Assembly: GCF_015840915.1 (NCBI RefSeq)
Contig: NZ_CP060398.1
Span: 1,550,001-1,614,000 of the forward strand
Source of the DNA: Synechococcus sp. CBW1002
Lineage (GTDB): Bacteria > Cyanobacteriota > Cyanobacteriia > PCC-6307 > Cyanobiaceae
Direction: 5' to 3'
Length of the DNA: 64,000 bases
Part shown: piece after piece, positions 16,576-24,797 of the stretch
Position numbering within the stretch: the first letter of the stretch is position 1
Layout: every line of letters starts with the position of its first letter
Translations under genes and position numbers: made by a program
Notes under the pieces: generated by a model
Databases searched by the model: none
The model's input: the letters and a program-made list of their open reading frames with translations, nothing else
What the model was told of the DNA's origin: nothing

Positions 16576-17919
16576 ATGGGAGAACCAATTTCAGCAGGCA
16601 AGCGCCGAGCTCGTCTGAAAGTCATTAACCCTCGTTCCGCTGGAATTGATGTCGGCAGTAGATTCCACGTTGTTGCTGTTCCTGTCGAGCTTGATCCGAA
16701 TCCCGTCCGCAAGTTTTCAAGCTTCACAAAGGATCTAATCGCACTCGCCGAATGGCTGCTGGCAGTTGGAATTAGCACCATTGCCATGGAGTCCACTGGA
16801 ATCTACTGGGTTCCGCTTTACGAGATTCTCTCTGGCAAAGGCATTGACGTCTTTCTTGTTAATGCCAGGCACGCCAAGAATGTTCCGGGCCGCAAGACGG
16901 ATATCAACGATGCACAATGGCTTCAGCAGCTCCACAGCTACGGCCTGGTGAGAGCAAGCTTTCGTCCAGACCAAAAAATCACAGAACTACGCTCATATCT
17001 GCGGCAGCGTGATCAACTTGTTCGATACCGCTCGTCTCATCAGCAACACATCCAGAAGGCGCTGATGCTTATGAATCTTCAGCTTCATCATGTTGTCAGA
17101 GATATCAGCGGACTAACCGGTAGGCGAATCATCGATGCCATACTTTCAGGTGAGAGGGACCCCGAAAGACTCGCTTCTCTCCGAGACAGACGCTGCAAGG
17201 AGAGCGCGGCAACAATTGCGGCTGCTCTTGAGGGGAACTACCAAGACGATCACTTGTTCTCTTTGAAGATCGCAGTTGAGCTCTTTGACACCTATTCAGA
17301 GAAGATCAGGGCCTGCGAGCTTGCGGCACAATCATTGATGACAGAGCTTGCCGGCTCGGACTATCAAGATCCAGGCAGTCAACCTGGGGATTGGAAGATA
17401 TGCGGACATGGCTTTGCATTTAACCCAACCCACCTAATTCAAGCCTTGTCAGGCCACAATCTTCTAAGGCTTCCGGGATTAGGACCAACAACAGTTCTCA
17501 CGCTCATTAGTGAGTGTGGGTTGGACATGAAGCGCTGGCCCAGTGCCCAGCATTTTGTGTCATGGCTGGGACTCAGTCCTCAGAACAGGATCTCAGGGGG
17601 AAAGGTACTTTCTTCACGAACACGACAGGGCACTACGCGAGCAGGTAGTGCCTTTTGGATGGCTGCCGTACCGCTGGGAAGAACGAATACTGCACTGGGT
17701 GCTTTTCAACGTCGTCTGGCAGCACGTGCCGGAAAGAGTAAAGCATTAATTGCTACTGCCCGAAAGCTTGCCATTCTTTACTACAAGACGCTCCGTGATG
17801 GTTTGGTATATCAGGATCCCGGTGCTGCCGCATATCAGGAGGAATCAAGGGATCGTCAGATTCGTGGTCTCCAGCGACGCGCCATTGCCCTTGGTTTTCA
17901 ACTTGTTGCCTCTGCTTGA
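16576..17919 (+). CDS. IS110 family transposase
   Basis: This 447-residue recombinase has the N-terminal DEDD_Tnp_IS110 domain beginning INPRSAGIDVGSRFHVVAV (first Asp at about residue 24). AMESTGIYWVPLYEIL supplies the Glu at about 74, and GRKTDINDAQWLQQL carries the Asp pair at about 113-116. The C-terminal Transposase_20 domain includes LRLPGLGPTTVLTLISECGL (about 305-325) and a serine-containing SGGKVLSSRTRQGTTRAGSA segment. It is longer than the roughly 330 residues of IS621. The ATG at 16576 gives a natural N terminus. The protein would act with the upstream RNA to excise and insert the element. All key residues are present, so it may be active. Confidence 0.93.
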   Translation: MGEPISAGKRRARLKVINPRSAGIDVGSRFHVVAVPVELDPNPVRKFSSFTKDLIALAEWLLAVGISTIAMESTGIYWVPLYEILSGKGIDVFLVNARHAKNVPGRKTDINDAQWLQQLHSYGLVRASFRPDQKITELRSYLRQRDQLVRYRSSHQQHIQKALMLMNLQLHHVVRDISGLTGRRIIDAILSGERDPERLASLRDRRCKESAATIAAALEGNYQDDHLFSLKIAVELFDTYSEKIRACELAAQSLMTELAGSDYQDPGSQPGDWKICGHGFAFNPTHLIQALSGHNLLRLPGLGPTTVLTLISECGLDMKRWPSAQHFVSWLGLSPQNRISGGKVLSSRTRQGTTRAGSAFWMAAVPLGRTNTALGAFQRRLAARAGKSKALIATARKLAILYYKTLRDGLVYQDPGAAAYQEESRDRQIRGLQRRAIALGFQLVASA

Positions 17920-18018
17920 GGTGTGGTCAGTCAGCCGAGATCCCTGTTGGCCGTTGGTGTTTCTTAGGAAGAAGTCCGCTCGGTTTGACCCGTCCACCTG
18001 GGGGCCCAACCGACGACT

Positions 18019-18528
18019 ATGCAACCGCCCTATGACGCCGCTCTGCGGGAAGCCGTCCGCCTGCGGATGAGCCCTCCGAACCTTGAGAGCGTGGCTGAGA
18101 TCGCCCGCGACACCGGGATCACGGCGCAGACCATCTACAACTGGCGGAGCCAGTGGCAGAAGCAGGGCCAGCTGGTGCCTGCCACGAACCGGCCGCCGGA
18201 GCAGTGGAGCGCTGCCGACAAGCTGGCAGCCGTGATCCAGGCCGCAGGACTGAACGGAAGCGAGCTCGGGTCGTTCTGCAGGGAGCGGGGGCTGTACCCC
18301 AAGCAGGTTGCCCGTTGGCGCCAGGCCGCCGAGGATGCCAATGGCCCCAGCGCGCCGAGCATGGCTGATCAGCGGGAACTGCAACGCAAGAATCAGGAAC
18401 TGGTCCGGCGGAATCGCCAGCTGGAGCGTGAATTGCAGAAGAAAGAAAAAGCACTGACAGAAGCGGCGACGTTGTTGATGCTCTCAAAAAAGTTCAACCA
18501 GATCTTTCAACCGGACGAGGATCCTTGA
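18019..18528 (+). CDS. IS3-type element OrfA
   Basis: This 169-residue HTH protein has the same sequence as that at 997-1506. It has two helix-turn-helix segments (about 20-50 and 70-110) and a C-terminal coiled coil for partner contact. The stop codon overlaps the TTG start of OrfB (TTGA), so translation is probably coupled. The second gene is intact in this copy, so this is the possible source of transposase for both copies. Confidence 0.85.
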   Translation: MQPPYDAALREAVRLRMSPPNLESVAEIARDTGITAQTIYNWRSQWQKQGQLVPATNRPPEQWSAADKLAAVIQAAGLNGSELGSFCRERGLYPKQVARWRQAAEDANGPSAPSMADQRELQRKNQELVRRNRQLERELQKKEKALTEAATLLMLSKKFNQIFQPDEDP

Positions 18529-19583
18529 TTCCGTCTGGCGATCGCGGTGCGATCGTCGCGCTTCTACAGGAAGGCATCAGTCGTGGCCTTTCGGCCAAGG
18601 CCATTGCTGATCTTTTCGGCCTGGCGACACGCACGCTGAGGCGATGGGGCTTGATGATTCGGACCCAGGGATTCAGCTGCGATCAACGCAAGGGAGCGTC
18701 CAGGCATGTCATGCATCGTTTCAGCGAGGAGGAGCGCCAACAGGTGTTGTCCACTGTCAACGATCCACGCTTTGCCGATCTCACGCCTGGTCAGATCGTG
18801 GCGATCCTTGCCGAGGAGGGAGTCTACGTGGGATCGGAGTCAACGATTTACCGCATCATGCGCCAGGAAGGCCTGTTAAATCATCGCGGCAGGAGCCGCC
18901 CACCGCGGGAGCCAAGAGAGCCACCCGTGCTGGAGGCAACGGGCATCCATCAAGTGCTGGCCTGGGATATCACCCTGTTGCCGGGGCCTGCGAAGGGTCA
19001 GTTCTACTACCTTTATATGGTGATGGATGTGTGGAGCCGGCGCATCCTTGGCGTTGAGGTGCACGATCGTGAATGCGGCGAACTGGCCAAGCACTTCTTT
19101 GATCGTGTCTGCCGTGATGAAGGGATCAGCTCGGGGTCGACCACGATCCTGCACGCCGATAACGGAGCACCCATGCGCTCCTACACCTTGGCCGCCAAGC
19201 TGGCCGAGCTCGGCATCTCCCTGTCATTCTCGCGGCCGCGGGTGAGCAATGACAACGCCTACGTTGAGTCATGGTTCCGAACCATGAAATATCACCAGAG
19301 CTATCCAGTGCGTCGTTTCCGGGATCTTCTCTCAGTGCGTGCCTGGGTCGATGGTTTTGTTGACTGGTACAACGCTGAGCATCGTCACAGCGGCATCAAG
19401 TATGTGACGCCCAATCAACGTCACTACGGAGAAGCTGACGCGATCTGCAGAGTCCGTCAGCAGACCTATGAGCAGGCGCGTGCGCAACATCCACGCCGCT
19501 GGGCCAGGCCACCTCGCGATTGGGCTCAGCCAACAGTCGTGCGGGTCAACCATCCCAGACCGCAGGACACTGTCGCTGCTTGA
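18525..19583 (+). CDS. IS3-type element OrfB transposase
   Basis: This 352-residue protein has an N-terminal HTH (ISRGLSAKAIADLFGLATRT, about 15-35), then an rve/DDE domain. HQVLAWDITLLPG gives the first Asp (about 150), TTILHADNGAPMRS the second (about 212) and SNDNAYVESWFRTMKYH the Glu (about 248). The C-terminal stretch FVDWYNAEHRHSGIKYVTP is the conserved IS3/IS481-type ending. The TTG start overlaps the OrfA stop. The missing outer left terminal repeat may immobilise this copy, yet the enzyme could still act on intact ends elsewhere. The exact family (IS3 subgroup) is not certain. Confidence 0.88.
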   Translation: MIPSGDRGAIVALLQEGISRGLSAKAIADLFGLATRTLRRWGLMIRTQGFSCDQRKGASRHVMHRFSEEERQQVLSTVNDPRFADLTPGQIVAILAEEGVYVGSESTIYRIMRQEGLLNHRGRSRPPREPREPPVLEATGIHQVLAWDITLLPGPAKGQFYYLYMVMDVWSRRILGVEVHDRECGELAKHFFDRVCRDEGISSGSTTILHADNGAPMRSYTLAAKLAELGISLSFSRPRVSNDNAYVESWFRTMKYHQSYPVRRFRDLLSVRAWVDGFVDWYNAEHRHSGIKYVTPNQRHYGEADAICRVRQQTYEQARAQHPRRWARPPRDWAQPTVVRVNHPRPQDTVAA

Positions 19584-19806
19584 AGATCAGAAACCCAGGC
19601 CCCAGGGGGTTGTGGTTGGACCGCCCGCAAGAGGCGGGCCGGCCTCAGCCTCCGACCGGGGGCCGGCCGCTCAAGCCTGCGCTCCTGATCAACGCGCGAT
19701 GACGATCAACATCCGATCTCGAAGCCCATGATCCTCCATCCGGAGTAGGCTTTCTGAGGTACTCAGATCAGTACCCTGAGCGGACATCTTTGCTGATAGG
19801 CGCCGG

Positions 19807-20790
19807 GTGAGCGGATCACTTCAGCTGGGGTTCAGCGATTACGAGCAGGTCTACGCCAAGAAGAAGACGCGGCGGCAGATCTTCCTCGACGAGATGGAAG
19901 CGACGATCCCCTGGAATAACTTCCATGCACTGATCCGTCCGGTTTACCACCAGCCATCTGCCAAGGGAGGCAGGCCGCCGTTTCCGTTGGAGGTGATGCT
20001 GCGCATTCACTTGCTGCAGCAGTGGTTCACGCTGTCGGATCCGTTGATGGAGGAGATGCTGATCGACACCCCCTGTTTCAGGCGCTTTGTGGGGATCGAC
20101 ATGGTCTCTGAGCGGATTCCAGATGAGACCACGATTCTGAATTTTCGTCATCTGCTCGAGGAGCACGGAATCGGCGAGCAGATTTTCGAGGCGGTCAAGC
20201 AGGCGCTCAAGGATCAAGGCGCCCTGCTGCAGGAGGGGACGATCCTCGATGCCACGATCATCCACGCCCCCAGTTCCACCAAGAACAAGAAGTGTGAACG
20301 GGACCCGGAGATGCACTCGGTGGCCAAGGGGAACCAGTGGTTTTTCGGCATGCGTTGCCATATCGGAGTGGATGCGGCCTCAGGCTTGGTCCACTCCGTG
20401 GTCAGCACCGCCGCCAATGTGCATGAACTGAACACCGCCACCGAGCGGCTGCACGGCGAGGAGAAGATGGTCTACGGAGATTCAGGCCATCTCGGCATTG
20501 AGAAGCGCGAGGAATTCGCAGACAGTCCGTGCCAGTTCCGGATCGCCATGAGGCCAGGCCAGCGCCGTGCGCTACCCGATACGGCGGAGGGAAGGCTGGA
20601 GGATTTGTTTGAGACGGCCAAAGCTCACCTGCGAGCCAAGGTGGAACATCCCTTTCGGGTGATCAAACGACAATTCGGCTTCCAGAAGACGCGCTACCGA
20701 GGCATCAAGAAGAACGATCACAAGCTCAAGATGCTGTTCGCCCTGGCCAACCTCTACAAGATCAGGCAACGAAGACCAGCAACAGCATGA
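19807..20790 (+). CDS. IS5 family transposase, 5' end possibly altered
   Basis: This 327-residue protein begins at a GTG directly after the IS3-type element. KKKTRRQIFLDEMEATIPW and GGRPPFPLEVMLRIHLLQQW are the IS5 N-terminal and DUF772 signatures. TILDATIIHAPSSTKNK gives the first catalytic Asp, KMVYGDSGHLGIEKR the second, and VEHPFRVIKRQFGFQKTRYRG the Glu with the C-terminal motif. The protein looks almost complete, but its left terminal repeat and promoter region have been removed or displaced by the IS3-type element, whose end lies one or two bases upstream. Expression would need read-through from that element. Confidence 0.88.
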   Translation: MSGSLQLGFSDYEQVYAKKKTRRQIFLDEMEATIPWNNFHALIRPVYHQPSAKGGRPPFPLEVMLRIHLLQQWFTLSDPLMEEMLIDTPCFRRFVGIDMVSERIPDETTILNFRHLLEEHGIGEQIFEAVKQALKDQGALLQEGTILDATIIHAPSSTKNKKCERDPEMHSVAKGNQWFFGMRCHIGVDAASGLVHSVVSTAANVHELNTATERLHGEEKMVYGDSGHLGIEKREEFADSPCQFRIAMRPGQRRALPDTAEGRLEDLFETAKAHLRAKVEHPFRVIKRQFGFQKTRYRGIKKNDHKLKMLFALANLYKIRQRRPATA

Positions 20791-21070
20791 GTGCAGAGGC
20801 TCAGTGTGCCTAAAAGCCAGAAATCCTGAACAGAAGACGATGATTCAGGCCGCATGAAGCGATCTAAAGCGCCAGCGATGCAGAATCATCACGTGTAGAG
20901 GTCTCATAGACGAGACTGAGACCACTGAACTGAGGAGCGGGGCTTGATCAGAGTTTCCCTAGAGCAATGACCGCTCGAGCCCATCTAGTCGCCGGCGTCG
21001 TTCACTCATCGAGCGCAAGGCGCTGGACCGGACGCGCTGCTGCGGGCCAGGGCCTCCGCCAGGGTGGTGT
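20791..21070. other. IS5 downstream region and boundary to host sequence
   Basis: These 280 bases include the trailing part of the IS5 element and the return to host DNA; I could not place its right end because the left end is missing for comparison. GGTCTCA and TGAGACC (about 20900-20925) form a small inverted repeat. No gene is evident. Confidence 0.4.
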
Positions 21071-21295
21071 CTACTGCTGCTGGATTCTGTAGCGGGTGCT
21101 TGGGTCGGCGGGGTTCTGGATTTGAACGTCACAGCTGATGGTCCCGTCGTCTGCGGTCTTGCAGTTGGTTGGCTTCAGCTCGGTATTAGGTCCGATGAAC
21201 GGCTGATTGCCCTTCCTGCGGAAGTAGACCTGCCCGTCCTGAGCGAAGGCAGGAGCAGCGAACAGTACGATCGTAAGCAGCTGAATCAGGCGCAT
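21071..21295 (-). CDS. Small exported protein
   Basis: This 74-residue protein has a clear signal peptide (MRLIQLLTIVLFAAPAFA, then QDGQVYF), so the mature form would be about 55 residues in the periplasm. It contains two Cys (TNCKTADDGTISCDV), which could form a disulfide. The composition and codon use look like host genes. I do not recognise a family. It has no evident operon partner, being isolated between the IS5 remnant and a possible small gene on the other strand. Confidence 0.6.
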   Translation of the reverse strand: MRLIQLLTIVLFAAPAFAQDGQVYFRRKGNQPFIGPNTELKPTNCKTADDGTISCDVQIQNPADPSTRYRIQQQ

Positions 21296-21407
21296 CGACC
21301 TTTTGAGAGTGCAGCGACCCTAGGCGAAATCACCTCAACCCCCTATAGAGATAGGTGCGGGCGTCACCCCATTGGCTACATCAAAGGCGCTGGCAAGGTC
21401 GCGCGTC

Positions 21408-21710
21408 ATGAAGCGGGCGTCGTTGCCCATGTGGACCTCAAGGCTGCGGCCCCGCGGCGCCTCAGGCGGTGACTTTGCGCGGATCGAGCTCACCGGTGCC
21501 AGCGCCAGCGAGATGGAGGCCAACCAGTCCTTGGTGACTCGGCTCGGTGGTGATGCCAAGGCTTGGTTGAGTGCCGTGGATTCGGCTCTTGATCGCCAGC
21601 AAGTGCCTCTGGCCTGGGCGCTGCTCTTTGCTCCACAGGATCCGCGCTCCAACGACCTTGATGCTCTGCGACGGGAAGTGCTGCAGCGGGGGTGCGGGGA
21701 TGGCCAATAG
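21408..21710 (+). CDS. Hypothetical protein
   Basis: This is a possible 100-residue protein starting MKRASLPMWTSRLRPRG. The second half (DAKAWLSAVDSALDRQQVPLAWALLFAPQD is represented by AWLSAVDSALDRQQVPLAWA) looks like a real helical protein, whereas the first 30 residues are basic and less convincing. An opposite-strand frame (21335-21763) is longer but more compositionally biased. No family recognised. It lies 130 bases before an IS1182 element end, so it could be a truncated gene. Confidence 0.4.
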   Translation: MKRASLPMWTSRLRPRGASGGDFARIELTGASASEMEANQSLVTRLGGDAKAWLSAVDSALDRQQVPLAWALLFAPQDPRSNDLDALRREVLQRGCGDGQ

Positions 21711-22408
21711 GGAGAAATCAAAAACCCCCGAGCAGTGCCCGAGGGTCCTGAACCAATCAACATTCCAATGGCTGTAGATGGTCGAAGCTGCTGGCGTTGG
21801 CGCCTGGGGCCGAACGTTCCAGGTGTGGGCCGTTTTGATCTCTTAGGAGTTTGCAGAAAAACCGTCTGACGAGGCGCGTTTTTCCTTCCGGAGAACTGAT
21901 CACACGCCGGAAGGGCCCGGGTTCAGCAAATCAGCGGATCAGAACGCACGATGTTTTGCGTTTTGCTCTGTTGGGTCTGTCTGATCCCTGCCGCCTGGTC
22001 ACACTTCGGGGCAACGACCTTTTCATGGTCATGCCGCTGCCATCGCTGGCTTGAGCAGGTTGCCCAGCCGGATCAGGTTGTAGGCGATCACATGCAGGCC
22101 AAACACCGCATTGACGTTCTCAGTGCCGCGCACTTTGAATTGGCGCAGCCCGCCCCACTGCTTGATCCAACCAAACACCTTCTCGATGCCGCGGCGGGCG
22201 TTGATCGACTTGGCGTAGCCCTTGTGGCGAGTGGTGCGGACATCGATCGCAGAACCACCAGGCCGAGCTGTGTTCTGCGCCACGTGCGGTGTCACGCCAC
22301 GCCGCCGCATCTGGGCGACAAAGCCCCGGGTGATGCTCGTATAGATCGTCAACCCCCCTGGCGCAGCTTTTCGCCAATGCCGTGACGGAGAGGCGGCCGG
22401 CTCTTCAT

Positions 22409-22457
22409 CCGCCAACCAGCCCGCCCGCAATGGAGGAGCGGGCGGGCTGGTTGGCGG
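22409..22457. repeat. Perfect 20-bp inverted repeat downstream of IS110 transposase
   Basis: The arms 22409-22428 and 22438-22457 are perfectly complementary and separated by 9 bases. The arms are G+C rich (CCGCCAACCAGCCCGCCCGC on the plus strand). The repeat lies 28 bases after the transposase stop. No T run follows on the minus strand, so it is either a non-canonical terminator or a structural end of the element. Confidence 0.9.
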
Positions 22458-22484
22458 GAGCCTGGGCTGTTGCCCCCTGGGGGC

Positions 22485-23567
22485 TCATGCCTTCTTCAAC
22501 CGCACGGCTGGACCACCCATGAGGATTCGAAACACCTCGCGGGCAATGAACCGCTTGAGGCAGCGGAGGATCTCCGCTTTCGAGAGCCCCTCCTCTGTTC
22601 GACGCTCGGCATAGGCCTGGGTCTGCTCGTCCCATCGCAGCCGCACCACCGCGATCCGGTGCAGTGCCGCATTGGCCTGACGGTTGCCGCCCCGATTCAG
22701 GCGATGTCGGTGGGTCTTACCAGAGCTTGCTGGTAGGGGATTAACGCCGCAGAGCGCTGCAAAACTGGCGTCGCTGCGCAGGCGCTCCGGGTTATCCCCA
22801 GTCGCGGTGAGCAGAGTGGCGGCGTTGTCGACTCCCACGCCAAAGGTCTGGCGCAGAGCGGGACAAACAGCCTGGGTGAGCTGATCAAGGTCGTCCCGCA
22901 ACCCTGCGATTTCCACTTCCAGGGCCAGAACCCGGCGAGCCAGGGTTCGCAGTGCCCGTTTGGCGGCGGCCAGCGGAGCATCCAGCGGGCCTGGCCTCAG
23001 GGCCGAGCAGGCCCGGATCAGGGCGCTGCGGTGCAGAGGCTCCAGCCGCTCGCGCAGGGCCGCCGGAGCGGTCACCAGAATCGCTTTGATCTGGTTGATC
23101 GCCCGGGTGCGGCTGCCGGTGGCCGAATCCTTGGCGCACTTGAGCATCCGGATCATTTCCACCCTTTCGCCGCCTGCCTTGGGTGTCACCGTGGCCGTGC
23201 CGGCGATCCACGCTCGGGCAGCGGCCTCGGCATCGATGGCGTCATTCTTGCCGAGGCGGCGCCTGGTGGAGCGATCGGGGCGGTTCACCTCGACGACCTC
23301 GTAGCCAGCATCGACAAGCTCACGGCACAGCCCGGCTCCGAAAGAACCGGTGCCCTCGACGGCAAAGACCGGCGTGTAGCCGAATTGCTCAGTCCAGGTC
23401 ATCAGCTCGTCATAGCCCCTTCGGGTTGTGGGAATCCGGAAGTCGCCGAGCCTGCCGCCGTTGGGAGCCAGGGCCACAGCCACATGGATGTCCTTGTGGG
23501 TGTCGACGCCGATCACAACATCAGGCGCCCGCTGATGAACGGACTGTGTCAGGGTTGCTGATGCCAT
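22485..23567 (-). CDS. IS110 family transposase (second type)
   Basis: This 360-residue recombinase has the DEDD domain with VVIGVDTHKDIHVAVALAP (first Asp at about 21), FAVEGTGSFGAGLCRELV (Glu at about 70) and RRRLGKNDAIDAEAAARAW (Asp residues at about 109-113). The Transposase_20 region has GVGVDNAATLLTATGDNPER and LCGVNPLPASSGKTHRHRLN with the catalytic serine pair (PASSGKT), then RGGNRQANAALHRIAVVRL. Its length is normal for the family. The ATG at 23567 follows 216 bases of non-coding element DNA. All key residues are present. Confidence 0.93.
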   Translation of the reverse strand: MASATLTQSVHQRAPDVVIGVDTHKDIHVAVALAPNGGRLGDFRIPTTRRGYDELMTWTEQFGYTPVFAVEGTGSFGAGLCRELVDAGYEVVEVNRPDRSTRRRLGKNDAIDAEAAARAWIAGTATVTPKAGGERVEMIRMLKCAKDSATGSRTRAINQIKAILVTAPAALRERLEPLHRSALIRACSALRPGPLDAPLAAAKRALRTLARRVLALEVEIAGLRDDLDQLTQAVCPALRQTFGVGVDNAATLLTATGDNPERLRSDASFAALCGVNPLPASSGKTHRHRLNRGGNRQANAALHRIAVVRLRWDEQTQAYAERRTEEGLSKAEILRCLKRFIAREVFRILMGGPAVRLKKA

Positions 23568-23783
23568 CGATGCCAGATGGTGGTGGGGAGAAGCGATCAG
23601 CGGGGAGGTCGGACAGGACTGTGATGGGGCCTCTTGACCAGGCTCGTATCAGGTCACGACACTTCTCCGTTGATCGGCCCCATCAATGCAGATCGACAGA
23701 TCACGCAGAAAGGCACTGAGCTGGCCAGGCCGGTCGTAGTTCGAGTCAGATCTGCTGATGATGGGGTTGCCAGGATCATCACA
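23568..23783 (-). ncRNA. Candidate bridge RNA region of the second IS110 element
   Basis: This is the non-coding 5' end of the element. On the minus strand it contains GAACTACGAC (23742-23733), identical to the 10 bases of host sequence immediately left of the insertion (23793-23784). This is the position and orientation expected for a left target guide of an IS110 bridge RNA. I could not find a matching right target guide, and no transcript boundaries can be read. Confidence 0.4.
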
Positions 23784-24797
23784 GTCGTAGTTCTTGTCGG
23801 CGCCGACGGTCTTCTGGTGGGCACCGGTGAGGTCTGCTGCCATCTCTTTGGCGGCATCCCGCTCACCGGTGCCCGTGGCCTGGGTGACGCGGCAATCGAC
23901 GATCAGGTCGTGGCGGTTGTCCATGAGGACATGGCCCCGATAGCTCAGCTGCGCTGGATGGGCATTCGATTTCCGGGCCAGCCGTGCCTCAGGATCGGTG
24001 CTGGAGCGGTGGGTCTCGTTGCTGAGCTTGATGCCGCGAAAGTCCCCTTTGGCGCGCTTCTTTCCCTCTTTGGGAGCACCGAATCCTTCGCCAGGACCTG
24101 TGGGCGGAGGCGGAGGATCCTCCTGGCCATCGATCCGCTCCAAGGAAGCGTGTGACGCCCAGGCCTGGAGCAACGTGCCGTCCACCGAAAAGTGCTCGTC
24201 ACTGAGCAGCGGTTTGACCTCGGGTGCTCCCATCAGCTTCTCCAGGAACAGCCCCATGACGTCGTCAGTGAGGAGCCGATCACGATTCTTGGTGAATGTG
24301 GTCGGATGCCAGATCGCATCGTCAGGGCTCAAGCCCACAAACCAGCGGAACAGCAGGTTGTAGTGGACCTGCTCCAGCAGCAGCCTCTCGGAGCGGATGC
24401 CGTAGAACGCCTGCAACAACGAGGCCAGCAGCAGCTGCTCTGGCGGCACCGATGGTCTCCCTTCTGAGGCATACAACCTGCAGAAGGTGGGATTGAGTCG
24501 ATCGAGGGCCTGATCCGCCAGCTTGCGAATCCGCCTGAGTGGATGGCTGGTCGGGATCCGCTCCTCGATCGAGACGTAGGAGAACAAGGAGCCGCTGCGC
24601 TCCTGCTGACCTCGCATCAAACCTGGGGCAGTTGCCCTATTTTCGCAGAGGCGGCGGGGTTTTTCAGTAAACTCCTAACACCCGACGGGAATCGCTGGGA
24701 TTTTCTATGGGGTCATCCTGCTACCGCTGAGGACGCATCGTGGGTGCCGATCGAGGTCTGCATCGGGCTGTCACAAAAACGCGTCTGCGCCGTGGCT

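Larger units (their letters stand above)
16296..17968 (+). mobile_element. IS110 element, complete copy, inserted in an IS3 terminal repeat
   Basis: The left flank is TGTCAGCAAA (16286-16295) and the right flank is AAGAAGTCC (17969-17977). Joined, they give the IS3-type left terminus seen at 16111, so the element sits inside that terminal repeat with AA common to both junctions. The transposase gene is 16576-17919. The 280-base non-coding 5' end is long and structured, as in IS110 members that make a bridge RNA; the 3' non-coding end is only 49 bases. Boundaries are uncertain by about 2 bases. Confidence 0.85.
17969..19799 (+). mobile_element. IS3-type element, copy 2 (uninterrupted)
   Basis: This has the same sequence as 947-4480 without the IS66 insertion. 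The left terminal repeat lacks its outer bases because of the adjacent IS110; the right end GGACATCTTTGCTGATAG is intact. It then abuts the truncated start of an IS5 transposase gene. The final GCGCCG (19800-19805) is shared with copy 1. Confidence 0.88.
22332..23783 (-). mobile_element. Second IS110 family element
   Basis: This element of about 1452 bp is bounded by the two halves of a transposase gene (GAACTACGAC upstream and ACCCGGGGC downstream on the minus strand). It is unrelated in sequence to the IS110 at 16296-17968. It has a 216-base non-coding 5' end and a 153-base 3' end that contains a perfect 20-bp inverted repeat. Junctions are uncertain by one or two bases. Confidence 0.85.
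22029..24620 (-). pseudogene. IS1182-type transposase, split by IS110
   Basis: The 5' part (24620 down to 23784) gives the DUF772 region (RPSVPPEQLLLASLLQAFYG), SVDGTLLQAWASHASLERI with the first catalytic Asp, and ends at VGADKNYD. The 3' part (22331 down to 22029) resumes with TRGFVAQMRRRGVTPHVAQN and has RRGIEKVFGWIKQWGGLRQ for the catalytic Glu region. Joining them gives the family sequence ADKNYDTRGFVAQ with no missing residues, which fixes the insertion point. The gene is inactive in this state unless the IS110 excises precisely. Confidence 0.9.
21843..24678 (-). mobile_element. IS1182-type element interrupted by an IS110 element
   Basis: The left end reads TTAGGAGTTTGCAGAAAAAC and the right end on the other strand reads TTAGGAGTTTACTGAAAAAC, a good inverted repeat. 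The element carries one transposase gene on the minus strand, split by IS110-type DNA at 22332-23783. Without it, the element would be 1384 bp. I did not find a convincing target duplication. Confidence 0.85.

Noticed and set aside
20791-21070. Right terminal repeat of the IS5 element
   Set aside because: The left end is missing, so no inverted partner is available, and the local GGTCTCA/TGAGACC repeat alone does not define an end.
21715-21760. Hairpin after the hypothetical gene (ACCCCCGAG with CCGAGGGT) as a terminator
   Set aside because: The stem has a mismatch and no T run follows.
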